Assembly (NCBI RefSeq): GCF_017875955.1
Contig: NZ_JAGINK010000001.1
Span: forward strand, 4,308,501-4,372,500
Source: Pseudomonas sp. BP8
Lineage (GTDB): Bacteria > Pseudomonadota > Gammaproteobacteria > Pseudomonadales > Pseudomonadaceae
Direction of reading: 5' to 3'
Length of the DNA stretch: 64,000 nt
Shown here: one piece after another, positions 17,402 to 25,738 of the stretch
How the letters are laid out: the number at the start of each line of letters is the position of its first letter
How positions within the stretch are numbered: position 1 is the stretch's first letter
The notes under the pieces: model-generated
What the model was told of the DNA's origin: nothing
Database searches by the model: none
Seen by the model: only the letters and a program-made list of their open reading frames with translations
Position numbers and translations under genes: made by a program

Positions 17402-17764
17402 ATGCTCTACCGCCTGACCGCCGACGCCCTGGTCCTGCTGCACCTGGCCTTCATCCTGCTGGTGCTGTTCGGCGGCCTGCTGGTGCTCAAATGGCGCCCC
17501 GCCCTGCTCGTCCATCTACCCGCCGTGGCCTGGGGCATTGCCGTTGAATGGCTGCACCTCGACTGCCCGCTGACCGCCTGGGAAAACCGCATGCGCGCCG
17601 CCGCCGGCGATGCCGGCTACCCGGGCGGGTTCATCGAGCACTACGTCTGGCCGCTGATCTACCCGGCCGGGCTGACCGCGCAGATTCAGCTCCAGCTAGG
17701 CCTGATCGTGCTGCTGCTCAACCTCGCCGTGTACGGCTACGTGCTCTGGCGATGGCGTCGCTAG
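17402..17764 (+). CDS. DUF2784 inner-membrane protein
   Basis: 120 residues with three hydrophobic helices. The conserved loop contains 'WLHLDCPLTAWENRMR' and 'GGFIEHYVWPLIYP', the DUF2784 signature. Function is unknown in the family. The last four bases overlap the end of the convergent methyltransferase gene. Confidence 0.85.
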   Translation: MLYRLTADALVLLHLAFILLVLFGGLLVLKWRPALLVHLPAVAWGIAVEWLHLDCPLTAWENRMRAAAGDAGYPGGFIEHYVWPLIYPAGLTAQIQLQLGLIVLLLNLAVYGYVLWRWRR

Positions 17765-18537
17765 CGGGTGGCGACCACGAACAAACGCGGGAACGGCAGC
17801 AAGACCTTGCCATCGGTCGCCGCCGGATAGTCCCGCTGCATGGCTTGCAGATACACCTGAAGAAAATCCGCCTGCTCCCCTTCCTCAAGCCGCGCCAGGT
17901 AGGGGCGCAGCGCCGAGCCCTTGAACCACTCCACCACCGCCTCGGCGCCGCCCATCAACGGGTGGTGATAGGTCGTGCGCCAGACATCCACCCGGCTGCA
18001 CAGCGGGCTGAGCAGATCGTAGTAGAAGGCCGCCGTGTGTCGCGGCGGCAGCGCAAAATCGGCGAACTTGGCGGCCCACGGCCCGCGGCTGGCGATCTCG
18101 CGCAACTGGCGATGGGCCGGCTCATCGAGGTTGTCCGGGGTTTGCACCGCCAGGCTGCCGCCCTCACTGAGCTGGCGCAGCAGGTGCGGGTACAGCGAAG
18201 CGTGGTCGGCCACCCACTGCAGAGATGCATTAGCAAGGATCAAGTCCTGCGGCTCGGGCGCCTTCCAGCTGGCGATATCAGCAATTTCGCAGCGCACCCG
18301 TGGCACGCACAGCCGGCGTCGCTCGCGGGCCTTGGCGATCATGTCGGGGTCGCTGTCGAGCGCCGTGACCTGAGCATCGGGGTGACGCTGCAACAGGACC
18401 TCGGTGGAGTTGCCCGGGCCGCAGCCCAGGTCAGTGGCATGGCGCACCGAGCGTGGCGGCACGGCGGCAAGCAGGTCGCGCACAGCGCGGGTGCGTTCGT
18501 CTTCGAACAGGGAATACTGATTGGCGGACCAAGCCAT
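17761..18537 (-). CDS. tam: Trans-aconitate 2-methyltransferase
   Basis: 258 residues. The start 'MAWSANQYSLFEDERTRAVRDL' and the SAM-binding motif 'ATDLGCGPGNSTEVL' near residue 35 are typical of Tam, as are 'LILANASLQWVADH' and 'FPRLFVVATR' at the end. Tam methylates trans-aconitate, a spontaneous by-product that inhibits aconitase. Length matches the family. The gene appears monocistronic, with a strong terminator upstream belonging to the permease gene. Confidence 0.9.
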   Translation of the reverse strand: MAWSANQYSLFEDERTRAVRDLLAAVPPRSVRHATDLGCGPGNSTEVLLQRHPDAQVTALDSDPDMIAKARERRRLCVPRVRCEIADIASWKAPEPQDLILANASLQWVADHASLYPHLLRQLSEGGSLAVQTPDNLDEPAHRQLREIASRGPWAAKFADFALPPRHTAAFYYDLLSPLCSRVDVWRTTYHHPLMGGAEAVVEWFKGSALRPYLARLEEGEQADFLQVYLQAMQRDYPAATDGKVLLPFPRLFVVATR

Positions 18538-18580
18538 GGTGGCCTCCTTTGGCGGACAGTCCCTCTAGCATAAGCCAATC

Positions 18581-18620
18581 ACAAACAAAAACGGCCGGAA
18601 CCCCATCAGGTCCCGGCCGC
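18581..18620 (-). terminator. Rho-independent terminator after the amino-acid permease
   Basis: On the minus strand CGGCCGGGACC and GGTTCCGGCCG pair around a short loop, followed by TTTTTGTTTGT. It lies about 20 bases past the permease stop and insulates tam. Confidence 0.9.
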
Positions 18621-18639
18621 TTCATACCCGCTTCAGCGC

Positions 18640-20052
18640 TTAGTGTTTCTTGGCGCTGCGCATCTGATGGACCACACCCATCGCCACCACGATACCCGCG
18701 GCGATACCGGTGGAGATCACCAGGATCTGGTAGTCAGGCATGAACGCCATGGTCACCAGGGCGGCCACGATGAACGCGATCACCAGGTAGGTCAGCCAGG
18801 GGAACAGCCACATCTGCAGGCGGATTTCCTTGCCCTCGGCGACCAGCTTGCGACGCATGCGCAGCTGCGAGAAGGCAATCACCAGGTACACCAGCAAGGC
18901 GATCATGCCGGTGGTGTTCATCAGCGTGTCCAGAACGTCTTTTGGACGCAGGGTCTCGCTGAAGTTGATCAGCGCGCAAACCACTGCCACGGCGCACGAG
19001 CCGACGATGGCGAACACTGGCACGCCGGTACCGGCGCGGGTGATCTTGAAGAACGACGGCGCGTCGCCACGCTGGGCCAGCGAGAACAGCATGCGCGACG
19101 CCGTGTAATGGCCGGAGATCAGGCAACTGCTCACCGAGGTCAGCACGACGAAGTTCATCAGCAGCTCGGCGTACGGCACGCCCAGCAGCTCCAGGGTCCG
19201 GCGGTAGGCGCCATAGCCCGACTCACCCAGGTGCGGGTCGTTCCACGGCACCAGGCAGACGATCAGGAAGATCGAGCCGACGTAGAACAGGCACACACGC
19301 CACACCACCGAGTTGGTGGCCTTGACGATCTGCCCGGCCGGGTCCTTGGACTCGGAAGCAGCGATGGTGACGATCTCGGCACCGAGGAACGCAAACATCA
19401 CACCCAGCAACGCCCCGATCACCGTGGTGATGCCATTGGGCATGAAGCCTTCGGCGGTCAGGTGGGTAATGCCGCGCACTTCACCGAATTGCCAGATGTT
19501 CAGCACCGCCGCGCCGCAGACGATCAGGAAGCAGACGATCGCGATCACCTTGATCAAGGCGAACCAGAACTCGAACTCTCCGTAGTGCTTGACGTTGAAG
19601 AAGTTGACCGTGATCAGCACCAGGGTCGTCGCCAGGACGAAGACGTTGACGCTCACGCTCGGGAAGAAGCCGTGCAGGATCTTGCCCGCCACGTAGGCTT
19701 CCCAGGCCATCAGGATGACCCAGTACCACCAGTACAGCCAGCCGATGGTGAAACCGGCCCAGCGGCCAATGGCGCGGTCGGCGTAGGTCGAAAACGAGCC
19801 GGTGTCTGGCGACGACGTGGCCATTTCGCCAAGCATGCGCATGATCAGCACCACCAGGATGCCGCCGGCCAGGTAGGCCAGTACCGCGGCCGGGCCAGCG
19901 CTGTGGATCACGCTGCCGGAACCGACGAACAGTGCGCCGCCGATAACCCCGGCGATCGACATCATCGTCAGGTGGCGCGGCTTGAGCGAAGCATTGAGCT
20001 TGCTCTCCGGCGCCCCTTTGGCGGATGCGGTGGATGTGGATGTTGCGTCCAT
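18640..20052 (-). CDS. APC-family amino-acid permease (GABA permease-like)
   Basis: 470 residues with about twelve membrane helices. 'KPRHLTMMSIAGVIGGALFVGSG' is the start of the AAT/GabP branch of the APC superfamily, and 'GAEIVTIAASESKDP' is the conserved mid-protein segment. The substrate is probably a neutral or omega-amino acid, but cannot be read from sequence. It is divergent from a MocR-type regulator across a 333-base gap that contains a perfect dyad, so it is the likely target of that regulator. Confidence 0.88.
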   Translation of the reverse strand: MDATSTSTASAKGAPESKLNASLKPRHLTMMSIAGVIGGALFVGSGSVIHSAGPAAVLAYLAGGILVVLIMRMLGEMATSSPDTGSFSTYADRAIGRWAGFTIGWLYWWYWVILMAWEAYVAGKILHGFFPSVSVNVFVLATTLVLITVNFFNVKHYGEFEFWFALIKVIAIVCFLIVCGAAVLNIWQFGEVRGITHLTAEGFMPNGITTVIGALLGVMFAFLGAEIVTIAASESKDPAGQIVKATNSVVWRVCLFYVGSIFLIVCLVPWNDPHLGESGYGAYRRTLELLGVPYAELLMNFVVLTSVSSCLISGHYTASRMLFSLAQRGDAPSFFKITRAGTGVPVFAIVGSCAVAVVCALINFSETLRPKDVLDTLMNTTGMIALLVYLVIAFSQLRMRRKLVAEGKEIRLQMWLFPWLTYLVIAFIVAALVTMAFMPDYQILVISTGIAAGIVVAMGVVHQMRSAKKH

Positions 20053-20228
20053 CAGTTGTGTACCCCGTGCTTCTTTTTATCCAAGGAAATGCGTGAAACC
20101 CCGATGGCTAGCGGTTTCACCTGTACATCAGTGCTAATGCGCGCAGGAGGTGTGCACGAGGCACACGCAGGCCTTCCGTGGCGGCCTGTCTTTCGCGTCC
20201 GAGGGCCCCTCGAACGAACTGAAACAAA

Positions 20229-20253
20229 AGGTGTCTGGCGATCTCAGACACCT
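20229..20253. promoter_or_regulatory. Perfect 9-7-9 palindrome, likely MocR operator
   Basis: AGGTGTCTG (20229-20237) and CAGACACCT (20245-20253) are perfect inverted repeats separated by seven bases. A partial third half-site, TCCGACAC, follows at about 20266. The dyad is in the gap between the divergent permease and MocR genes. Nothing else was recognised in the rest of that gap. Confidence 0.6.
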
Positions 20254-20385
20254 AATGTAAAAATGTCCGACACAGAGAGCCATGCACAGTGGCATGAAAG
20301 TCGCACTGCACTGTACAGGCCCTCGATGCAATACACCGGCAACACCCCGCGGGCGCCGAGCGTTCCGCGCACCTGAAGGCAGCCC

Positions 20386-21813
20386 ATGTTCGAACTACAT
20401 CCAGACGCTCCGACCCCGCTGGTCAACCAGATCATCGACGGTTTACGCGCGCTGATTGACAACCAGACCCTCAAGCCCGGCGCCAAGGTCCCCTCGATTC
20501 GCGCGTTTGCCGCGACCTACTCGGTGAGCACCTTTACCGTGGTCGAGGCGTATGACCGCCTGGTAGCCCAGGGCTTGCTGGTCAGCCGTGGCAACGCCGG
20601 GTTCTTTGTCAATCGGGCGGCGGGCGAATTGCTCGAGCAGCAGAGCCAGGAAGCCGACCCGAGCCGTCCGTCGTTCAATTCCGAGTGGTACCTGCAACAG
20701 ATCTTCGAGACCCGCCAGTTGCCGTTCAAACCCGGCTGCGGCTGGCTGCCCAATGACTGGATGTACGAAGACGGCCTGCGCCGCGGCATGCGCCAGGTAG
20801 CCGGGAGCCCGCTGGAGCTGTCCGGCTACGGCGACCCGATGGGCCTGCCCGAGCTACGCACGCTGACCGCGCAGAACCTGCAGCAGGAGCTGTCGATCGT
20901 CGCCAACCCGGCGCAACTGATGCTCACCCACGGCGCCAGCCAGGCCCTGGACCTGGCGGTGCGGACGTTGGTGCGCCCCGGCGACGTGGTACTGGTGGAC
21001 GATCCTGGCTATCCCAACCTGATGAGCATCCTGCGTTTTCAGGGCGCTACCCTGATCGGCGTGCCACGCACACCAGCCGGCTACGACCTCAATCAGCTGG
21101 AGCAACTGCTCGCCCAGCACCGGCCGACGGCCTTCTTTACCCAGCCGCACCTGCACAGCCCAACCTGCTCGCGCACTCCGCTGCCGCAGCTGCACCGCCT
21201 GTTGCAACTGGCCAGCCAGCACGGCTTCCGGCTGATCGAAAACAACCTGTACGCCGACATGGTCGCCGAGCCGCAGCCGTGCCTGGCCAGCCTCGATCAC
21301 TTGCAGCAGGTGGTGTACGTCGGTAGCTATTCCAAGAGCATCTCGCCCAACGTGCGGGTCGGCTACCTGCTGGCCAACCCCGATCTGATGCAGCAATTGC
21401 TCAGCCTCAAGATGCGCTCAGGCCTGACCACTTCGCAGGTGATGGAGCGCGTGGTCTACGCCGCGGTCATCGATGGCCGCTGGCGCAAGCACCTCAAGCG
21501 CCTGCGCCAGCGTTTGGCCGAGGCGCATCAGGAGGTCGGCCGGCATCTGCACCGGTTGGGCTTCGAGTTGTTCATCGAGTCGGACGAAGGCATGTACGTG
21601 TGGACCCGCCACCCGGCTATCCCGGACAGCGCGGCGTTGCTCGATGACGCGCTGGAGAAAGGCATCATGCTCGGGCCTGGGCAGTTGTTCATGGTCGATG
21701 CGCAGGCTACCGGGTGGATGCGGTTCAACGTGGCGTTCAGTACTGATCCGGCGATGTGGGAGTTGTTGGAGAAGGTGCTGGTGAAGCATGTGCGACGGGC
21801 AAGTAACCCATGA
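20386..21813 (+). CDS. MocR-family regulator (GntR HTH fused to aminotransferase fold)
   Basis: 475 residues. Residues ~8-70 are a GntR-type winged helix ('LKPGAKVPSIRAFAATYSVS'). Residues ~110-470 are a fold type I aminotransferase domain with the PLP lysine in 'VGSYSKSISPNVRVGYL', plus 'YGDPMGLPELR' and 'DDPGYPNL'. MocR proteins use PLP or its amino-acid adduct as a sensor. The divergent amino-acid permease is the obvious target. The start is at ATG 20386 without a strong ribosome site. Confidence 0.9.
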   Translation: MFELHPDAPTPLVNQIIDGLRALIDNQTLKPGAKVPSIRAFAATYSVSTFTVVEAYDRLVAQGLLVSRGNAGFFVNRAAGELLEQQSQEADPSRPSFNSEWYLQQIFETRQLPFKPGCGWLPNDWMYEDGLRRGMRQVAGSPLELSGYGDPMGLPELRTLTAQNLQQELSIVANPAQLMLTHGASQALDLAVRTLVRPGDVVLVDDPGYPNLMSILRFQGATLIGVPRTPAGYDLNQLEQLLAQHRPTAFFTQPHLHSPTCSRTPLPQLHRLLQLASQHGFRLIENNLYADMVAEPQPCLASLDHLQQVVYVGSYSKSISPNVRVGYLLANPDLMQQLLSLKMRSGLTTSQVMERVVYAAVIDGRWRKHLKRLRQRLAEAHQEVGRHLHRLGFELFIESDEGMYVWTRHPAIPDSAALLDDALEKGIMLGPGQLFMVDAQATGWMRFNVAFSTDPAMWELLEKVLVKHVRRASNP

Positions 21814-21918
21814 AACTGCTCCATTACGGGAATATGCTCACTCTGCATTGGTAGCGGCTTAACAGAGATCCTGCGTGGTTCAAGCAGCACCCTGCTGCTG
21901 TGAAGCATGGAGGTTCCA

Positions 21919-23010
21919 ATGCAAGGCACAGTTTTCCTGCCCGATTCGCATGTCATCGGCAGGCCTTCCATTCCTGTCATACTCCCACCCCTTTATCCAT
22001 TCGGTCTTCCCCGCTGGCCCTACCCCGCTGGCGGGCTTTTAGTTCCGGCACTACCCCCAACATCTCCGACAAAGCCAACGCCTGCGCAAACACTTGAAGC
22101 GATCCACGAAGATGCTAAGACATCTTTGGACCTTCAAACGTTATCCGCTGCGGTGGATGTCGAGATTGAATCGGCAATCGCGGAGGCAGGGTTAAATAGG
22201 GATAACCCTGACCACAGAACACAAATATTAGAGTCGCTGGCCATAAAGAAACTGGACGCTTTCGAAATTCACGAAGCCAACGTAAATAAACTTCTAGGCC
22301 ACCATCCTCTTTGGAAATCTACTGCTGCCACCCTACACGCTTACGAACAGCGCTACGGAAAGATTGATGATGATCCTGGGACGTGCCTGCGCGAACCTTG
22401 ACCTGGACACCCGCCGTTACCCCCGGTGACTCTTCAACGATGTTGCCAGAGGAACCATCCGAGCCGGCAATATATTCCGGCAGCGGTGCTCACCCCAATA
22501 GAAGTAAAAATTGACAGCTACCCAGGCGTGGCCGACGCCAGTTTCGATGACTACATCATTGTGTTTCCTGCAGACTCAGGACTGCCGCCGATCTATACAA
22601 TGTTTTGGGACCGGCGGGAGGATCCGGGAAGAGCAATAGGATCTGGACCTGAAGTAGATGCGTCGTGGGCCAGGGGTGCCGCCAATGGTGACGGATCGCC
22701 CGTACCGAAGCAGATTGCAGATTTATTGAGGGGCAAAGGTTTCGCAAACTGGAAAGCCATGAGAGAGTCACTCTGGATGGCCGTGGCCAATGATGACTAC
22801 CTCTCCAAACAATTCAGCATCGGGAATATCGAAAGGATGAAAAAAGGATTTGCTCCCTTCGTACCAAAAAGCGAACGCGCCGGCAAGCGTGACGTCCTTG
22901 AACTTCACCACAAAAATTTAATCTCCCAAGGTGGCGAGGTATATAATTTGGAAAATATTTTCCTCACGATGCCCCGACTGCACATAGAACTCCACAGAGG
23001 GAAACAATAA
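21919..23010 (+). pseudogene. S-type pyocin-like nuclease bacteriocin, broken
   Basis: From ATG 21919 (GGAGG five bases upstream) an intact frame of about 160 codons encodes the bacteriocin N-terminal part, ending at a TGA at 22399. A second frame from about 22380 reads 'DVPARTLTWTPAVTPG', the conserved linker of pyocin S proteins. A third, beginning near 22487 ('LTPIEVKIDSYPG'), runs to 23010 and carries an HNH-type DNase end ('LELHHKNLISQGGEVYNLEN'). Removing one G near 22487 would join the second and third. The first junction needs a frameshift and apparently a loss of a large central block. The killer protein is therefore almost certainly dead. Confidence 0.82.
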
Positions 23011-23261
23011 TGAAAAAATCTATCAGCGAAATAACTGAATCTGAGTTTTTACTGTTTGTAAGAAAAATATGTACTGTCGACTACGATACGGATGAAGACC
23101 ACCGCAGCGCGGTTCATCATTTTGAGCGCATTTCCCAGCACCCCGCCGGTTCAGATTTATTCTTCTACCCTGAACCAGGAAAAGACAGTCCGGAGCTTAT
23201 TGTGGCGGAGGTCAAGGCTTGGCGCTTGAGAAATGACAAGCCAGGGTTCAAAACTGAGTAG
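23010..23261 (+). CDS. Bacteriocin immunity protein, colicin E / pyocin S DNase type
   Basis: 83 residues of the Im family: acidic helices 'ITESEFLLFVRKIC' and 'EDHRSAVHHFERIS', then the toxin-contact region with 'HPAGSDLFFYP' and the end 'LIVAEVKAWRLRNDKPGFK'. It protects against DNase bacteriocins by binding the HNH domain next to its active site. The ATG shares one base with the stop codon of the broken bacteriocin. Although the toxin is ruined, this gene is intact, so it may now give pure immunity to related toxins. Confidence 0.9.
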   Translation: MKKSISEITESEFLLFVRKICTVDYDTDEDHRSAVHHFERISQHPAGSDLFFYPEPGKDSPELIVAEVKAWRLRNDKPGFKTE

Positions 23262-23417
23262 ATCCGCTCCAATACGATGCAATTCTCATTTCATCAACTG
23301 GCAAGCCGTTCTCATGTCCTGCAATGCGTGGGTTGGGCTTGCCCTACGATGAAGACGACCAATCGTGCTCGGCCTTTGGATACTACCTGTGACAACCTGC
23401 CACCATTCCCATGTCAC

Positions 23418-23440
23418 AAATGATAATGACTCGTAGTAAT
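23418..23440 (+). promoter_or_regulatory. Fur-box-like sequence before the two-component operon
   Basis: GATAATGA at 23422-23429 matches the left half of the Fur consensus; the right half is poor. It is about 50 bases ahead of the response regulator start. Iron control would suit the neighbouring TonB-dependent receptor, but the match is only partial. Confidence 0.35.
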
Positions 23441-23474
23441 ATCCCGCCCCACCCTCACCCACTCCCGATGACCC

Positions 23475-24227
23475 ATGCTCCCCACCCAGCCCCTGCCCGC
23501 CCCCCGGGTACTGGTCGTCGACGACCACCGCAAGATCCGCGACCCGCTGGCGACCTACCTGCGCCGACACGGTTTCGAGGTACGTACCGCTGCGGACGCC
23601 GCCGGGCTGTGGCAGTTGCTCAAGCAACAGGATTTCGACGTGGCGGTGCTCGATGTGATGCTACCCGATGGCGATGGCTTCGAGCTGTGCCAGCAGTTGC
23701 ACCGGCGCTGCAACCTGCCGGTGATCCTGCTGACCGCCCGCGACACCACGGCAGACCGGGTGCGCGGGCTCGATCTGGGTGCTGACGACTACCTGACCAA
23801 ACCTTTCGAACCGCGGGAGCTGGTCGCACGGCTGAACAGCGTGCTGCGCCGTCACCAGGCGACCCAGGCACGCGCGCAGGCAGCGCCGGTAGACGCCGCG
23901 CCGAGCCCACGCCGCTATCGCTTCGCTGGATGGCAATACTGTGCCAGTACCGCCACCCTCAGCCGTGCAGGCGTCGAGCCGGTGCGCCTGAGCACCGCCG
24001 AGGGCAAATTGTTGCAGGTGTTCCTGGCGCATCCGCATGCCAGCCTGAGCCGCCAGCGCCTGGTCGACCTGACCGCAGCCCACGACAGCGACATCAGCGA
24101 GCGCGCCATCGACCGCCAGGTCAGCCGCCTGCGGCGCAAGCTCGAGTGCCCCGGGCAAACGGCAGAGTTGCTGCGCACGCTGTGGGGCAGCGGCTACCTG
24201 CTGGCCGCCGATGTCGACCTTGAATAG
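23475..24227 (+). CDS. OmpR-type response regulator
   Basis: 250 residues. The receiver domain has the acidic pair D16-D17, phospho-acceptor D60 in 'VLDVMLPDGDG' and lysine K109/110 in 'LTKPFEPREL'. A proline/alanine-rich linker leads to a winged-helix DNA-binding domain ('LSTAEGKLLQVFLAHPHASLSR', 'RAIDRQVSRLRRKLE'). It overlaps the sensor gene by 17 bases, a typical two-component operon. The convergent TonB-dependent receptor suggests an iron or siderophore signal by analogy with PfeRS and PirRS; this is inferred. Confidence 0.88.
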   Translation: MLPTQPLPAPRVLVVDDHRKIRDPLATYLRRHGFEVRTAADAAGLWQLLKQQDFDVAVLDVMLPDGDGFELCQQLHRRCNLPVILLTARDTTADRVRGLDLGADDYLTKPFEPRELVARLNSVLRRHQATQARAQAAPVDAAPSPRRYRFAGWQYCASTATLSRAGVEPVRLSTAEGKLLQVFLAHPHASLSRQRLVDLTAAHDSDISERAIDRQVSRLRRKLECPGQTAELLRTLWGSGYLLAADVDLE

Positions 24228-25587
24228 CCTGCGCAGGCTCTGGCCGCAGCGCTTGCTGCATCAACTGTTGCTGCTGCTGTGCCTGGCGTTGCTGACCTCG
24301 CACCTGATCGGCATCCTCTTGCTGCACCGCCACGGCAGCCTGCTCCACCCGTTGTCGCGCAATGCCAGCCTGGAGCGCTTGTCGACGGCCTTTCATGCGG
24401 CGCACGACCTGTCACGGCCACAGGCAGAACGCTTGCTGGCGCAGATGGGCAATCCGGAGACGCGCTTCTGGATTGCCAGCACTGCCGAAGTTGGCCCATT
24501 CCCGCCGCGCGCCGAGGAGCGACGGCTGGCCAACGACTTGCGCCAGCGCCTGCAATTACCCGCCGAGCACGCCATCACCTTGCAACTGGAGCGGGTCAAT
24601 GGCGCCGACGCCCGCGCCTATCCGTTCAGCCCCGGCGGCTGGGCCGCGCTGCGCTTGCGCAGCAGCCTGGCGCTGGGCGATGGGCTGTACCTGAACGCCG
24701 TGCAACACCCCAGTGGCGCTTATCAATGGAGTACGGTGCTGGCCTACAGCGTGCCGATGACCACTCTGCCGGTATTGCTGGTGATGATGCTGTGCCTGCG
24801 CCGTGTAGTGCGGCCAATCAAGACCCTGGCCAAGGCCACCGAGCGCGTCAGCCGCGGCGAGTGGATCGCGCCCTTGGCCTTGAGCGGGCCGCAGGAAGCC
24901 CGTGAGCTGACCTGCGCGTTCAACACCATGCAGGCCAGCCTGGCCCGGCATGTCGAGGGCCGCACACGCCTGCTCGCGGCGATCAGCCACGACCTCAACA
25001 CACCGCTGACCGAGCTGCGGCTGCAGGTGGAATTGCTCGAGCCCGGGCCAACCCGCGATGACCTGCTGGAAAGCCTCGCCGAGCTGACCGCGATGGTGCG
25101 CGAAACGCTGGAGTTCGTCCGCGGCGATGCGGTGCAGGAGCAGACCTGCCGGCTGTGCTTGAACGACCTGCTGGACGATCTGGCCCGCCGCTACCGTTTG
25201 ATGGGTGAGCCCTTGAGCTGGGGCGGTGGCGATGAGCTGTGGGTGAGTTGCCGGCCGTTGGCACTGAAGCGGGCGCTGACCAATCTGATCGACAACGGGC
25301 TCAAGCATGGCGGTGCCACCCATATGGAGCTGAGCTTGCGCGGCGGGCAGGTGTACCTGGCAATCATCGATCAGGGGCCGGGGTTGCCTGAGGCGTGGCT
25401 GGAGAAGGTGTTCGAGCCGTTTGTGCAGTTGGGCCGTGGTGGCGCGGATGCGCGCAGTGGTGGCGGGCTTGGGCTAGGGTTGGCGATAGCGCGGGCGTGT
25501 ATTCAGGCGCACGGCGGTGAGTTGCTGCTGGAGAACCGGCCGCCGCAGGGGCTGTGTGCGATGGTGCGGTTGCCGGTGGGCCAGTGA
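24211..25587 (+). CDS. Sensor histidine kinase partner
   Basis: 458 residues. Membrane helices lie near residues 16-38 and 172-193 and flank a periplasmic sensor domain of about 130 residues. A HAMP segment follows ('RPIKTLAKATERVSRGEW'), then the phospho-acceptor H-box 'LLAAISHDLNTPLTELRL', the N-box 'ALTNLIDNGLKHG' and the G-boxes 'DQGPGLPE' and 'GGGLGLGLAIARA'. All kinase motifs are intact. Its start lies inside the end of the response regulator gene. Confidence 0.9.
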   Translation: MSTLNSLRRLWPQRLLHQLLLLLCLALLTSHLIGILLLHRHGSLLHPLSRNASLERLSTAFHAAHDLSRPQAERLLAQMGNPETRFWIASTAEVGPFPPRAEERRLANDLRQRLQLPAEHAITLQLERVNGADARAYPFSPGGWAALRLRSSLALGDGLYLNAVQHPSGAYQWSTVLAYSVPMTTLPVLLVMMLCLRRVVRPIKTLAKATERVSRGEWIAPLALSGPQEARELTCAFNTMQASLARHVEGRTRLLAAISHDLNTPLTELRLQVELLEPGPTRDDLLESLAELTAMVRETLEFVRGDAVQEQTCRLCLNDLLDDLARRYRLMGEPLSWGGGDELWVSCRPLALKRALTNLIDNGLKHGGATHMELSLRGGQVYLAIIDQGPGLPEAWLEKVFEPFVQLGRGGADARSGGGLGLGLAIARACIQAHGGELLLENRPPQGLCAMVRLPVGQ

Positions 25588-25600
25588 GACCGACGCAATC

Positions 25601-25699
25601 CTGTAGGAGCGGGCTTGACCCGCGAAGAGGCCAGCCCTGGCAATGAAGATGGATGGCACCGGCTTCGCCGGTGTTCGCGGGGCAAGCCCGCTCCTACAG
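25601..25699. repeat. REP pair (class A, inverted)
   Basis: Two facing 'ctgtaggagcgggctt' palindromes between the convergent kinase and receptor genes. Confidence 0.85.
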
Positions 25700-25738
25700 G
25701 TCCCTGCTAACTCAATAAGACTGCGTCAGGCTCGTTTT

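Noticed and set aside
18643..20376. Open frame of 577 codons opposite the amino-acid permease
   Set aside because: Histidine/glutamine/aspartate-rich translation typical of the antisense of a membrane-protein gene; the permease on the other strand is unmistakable.
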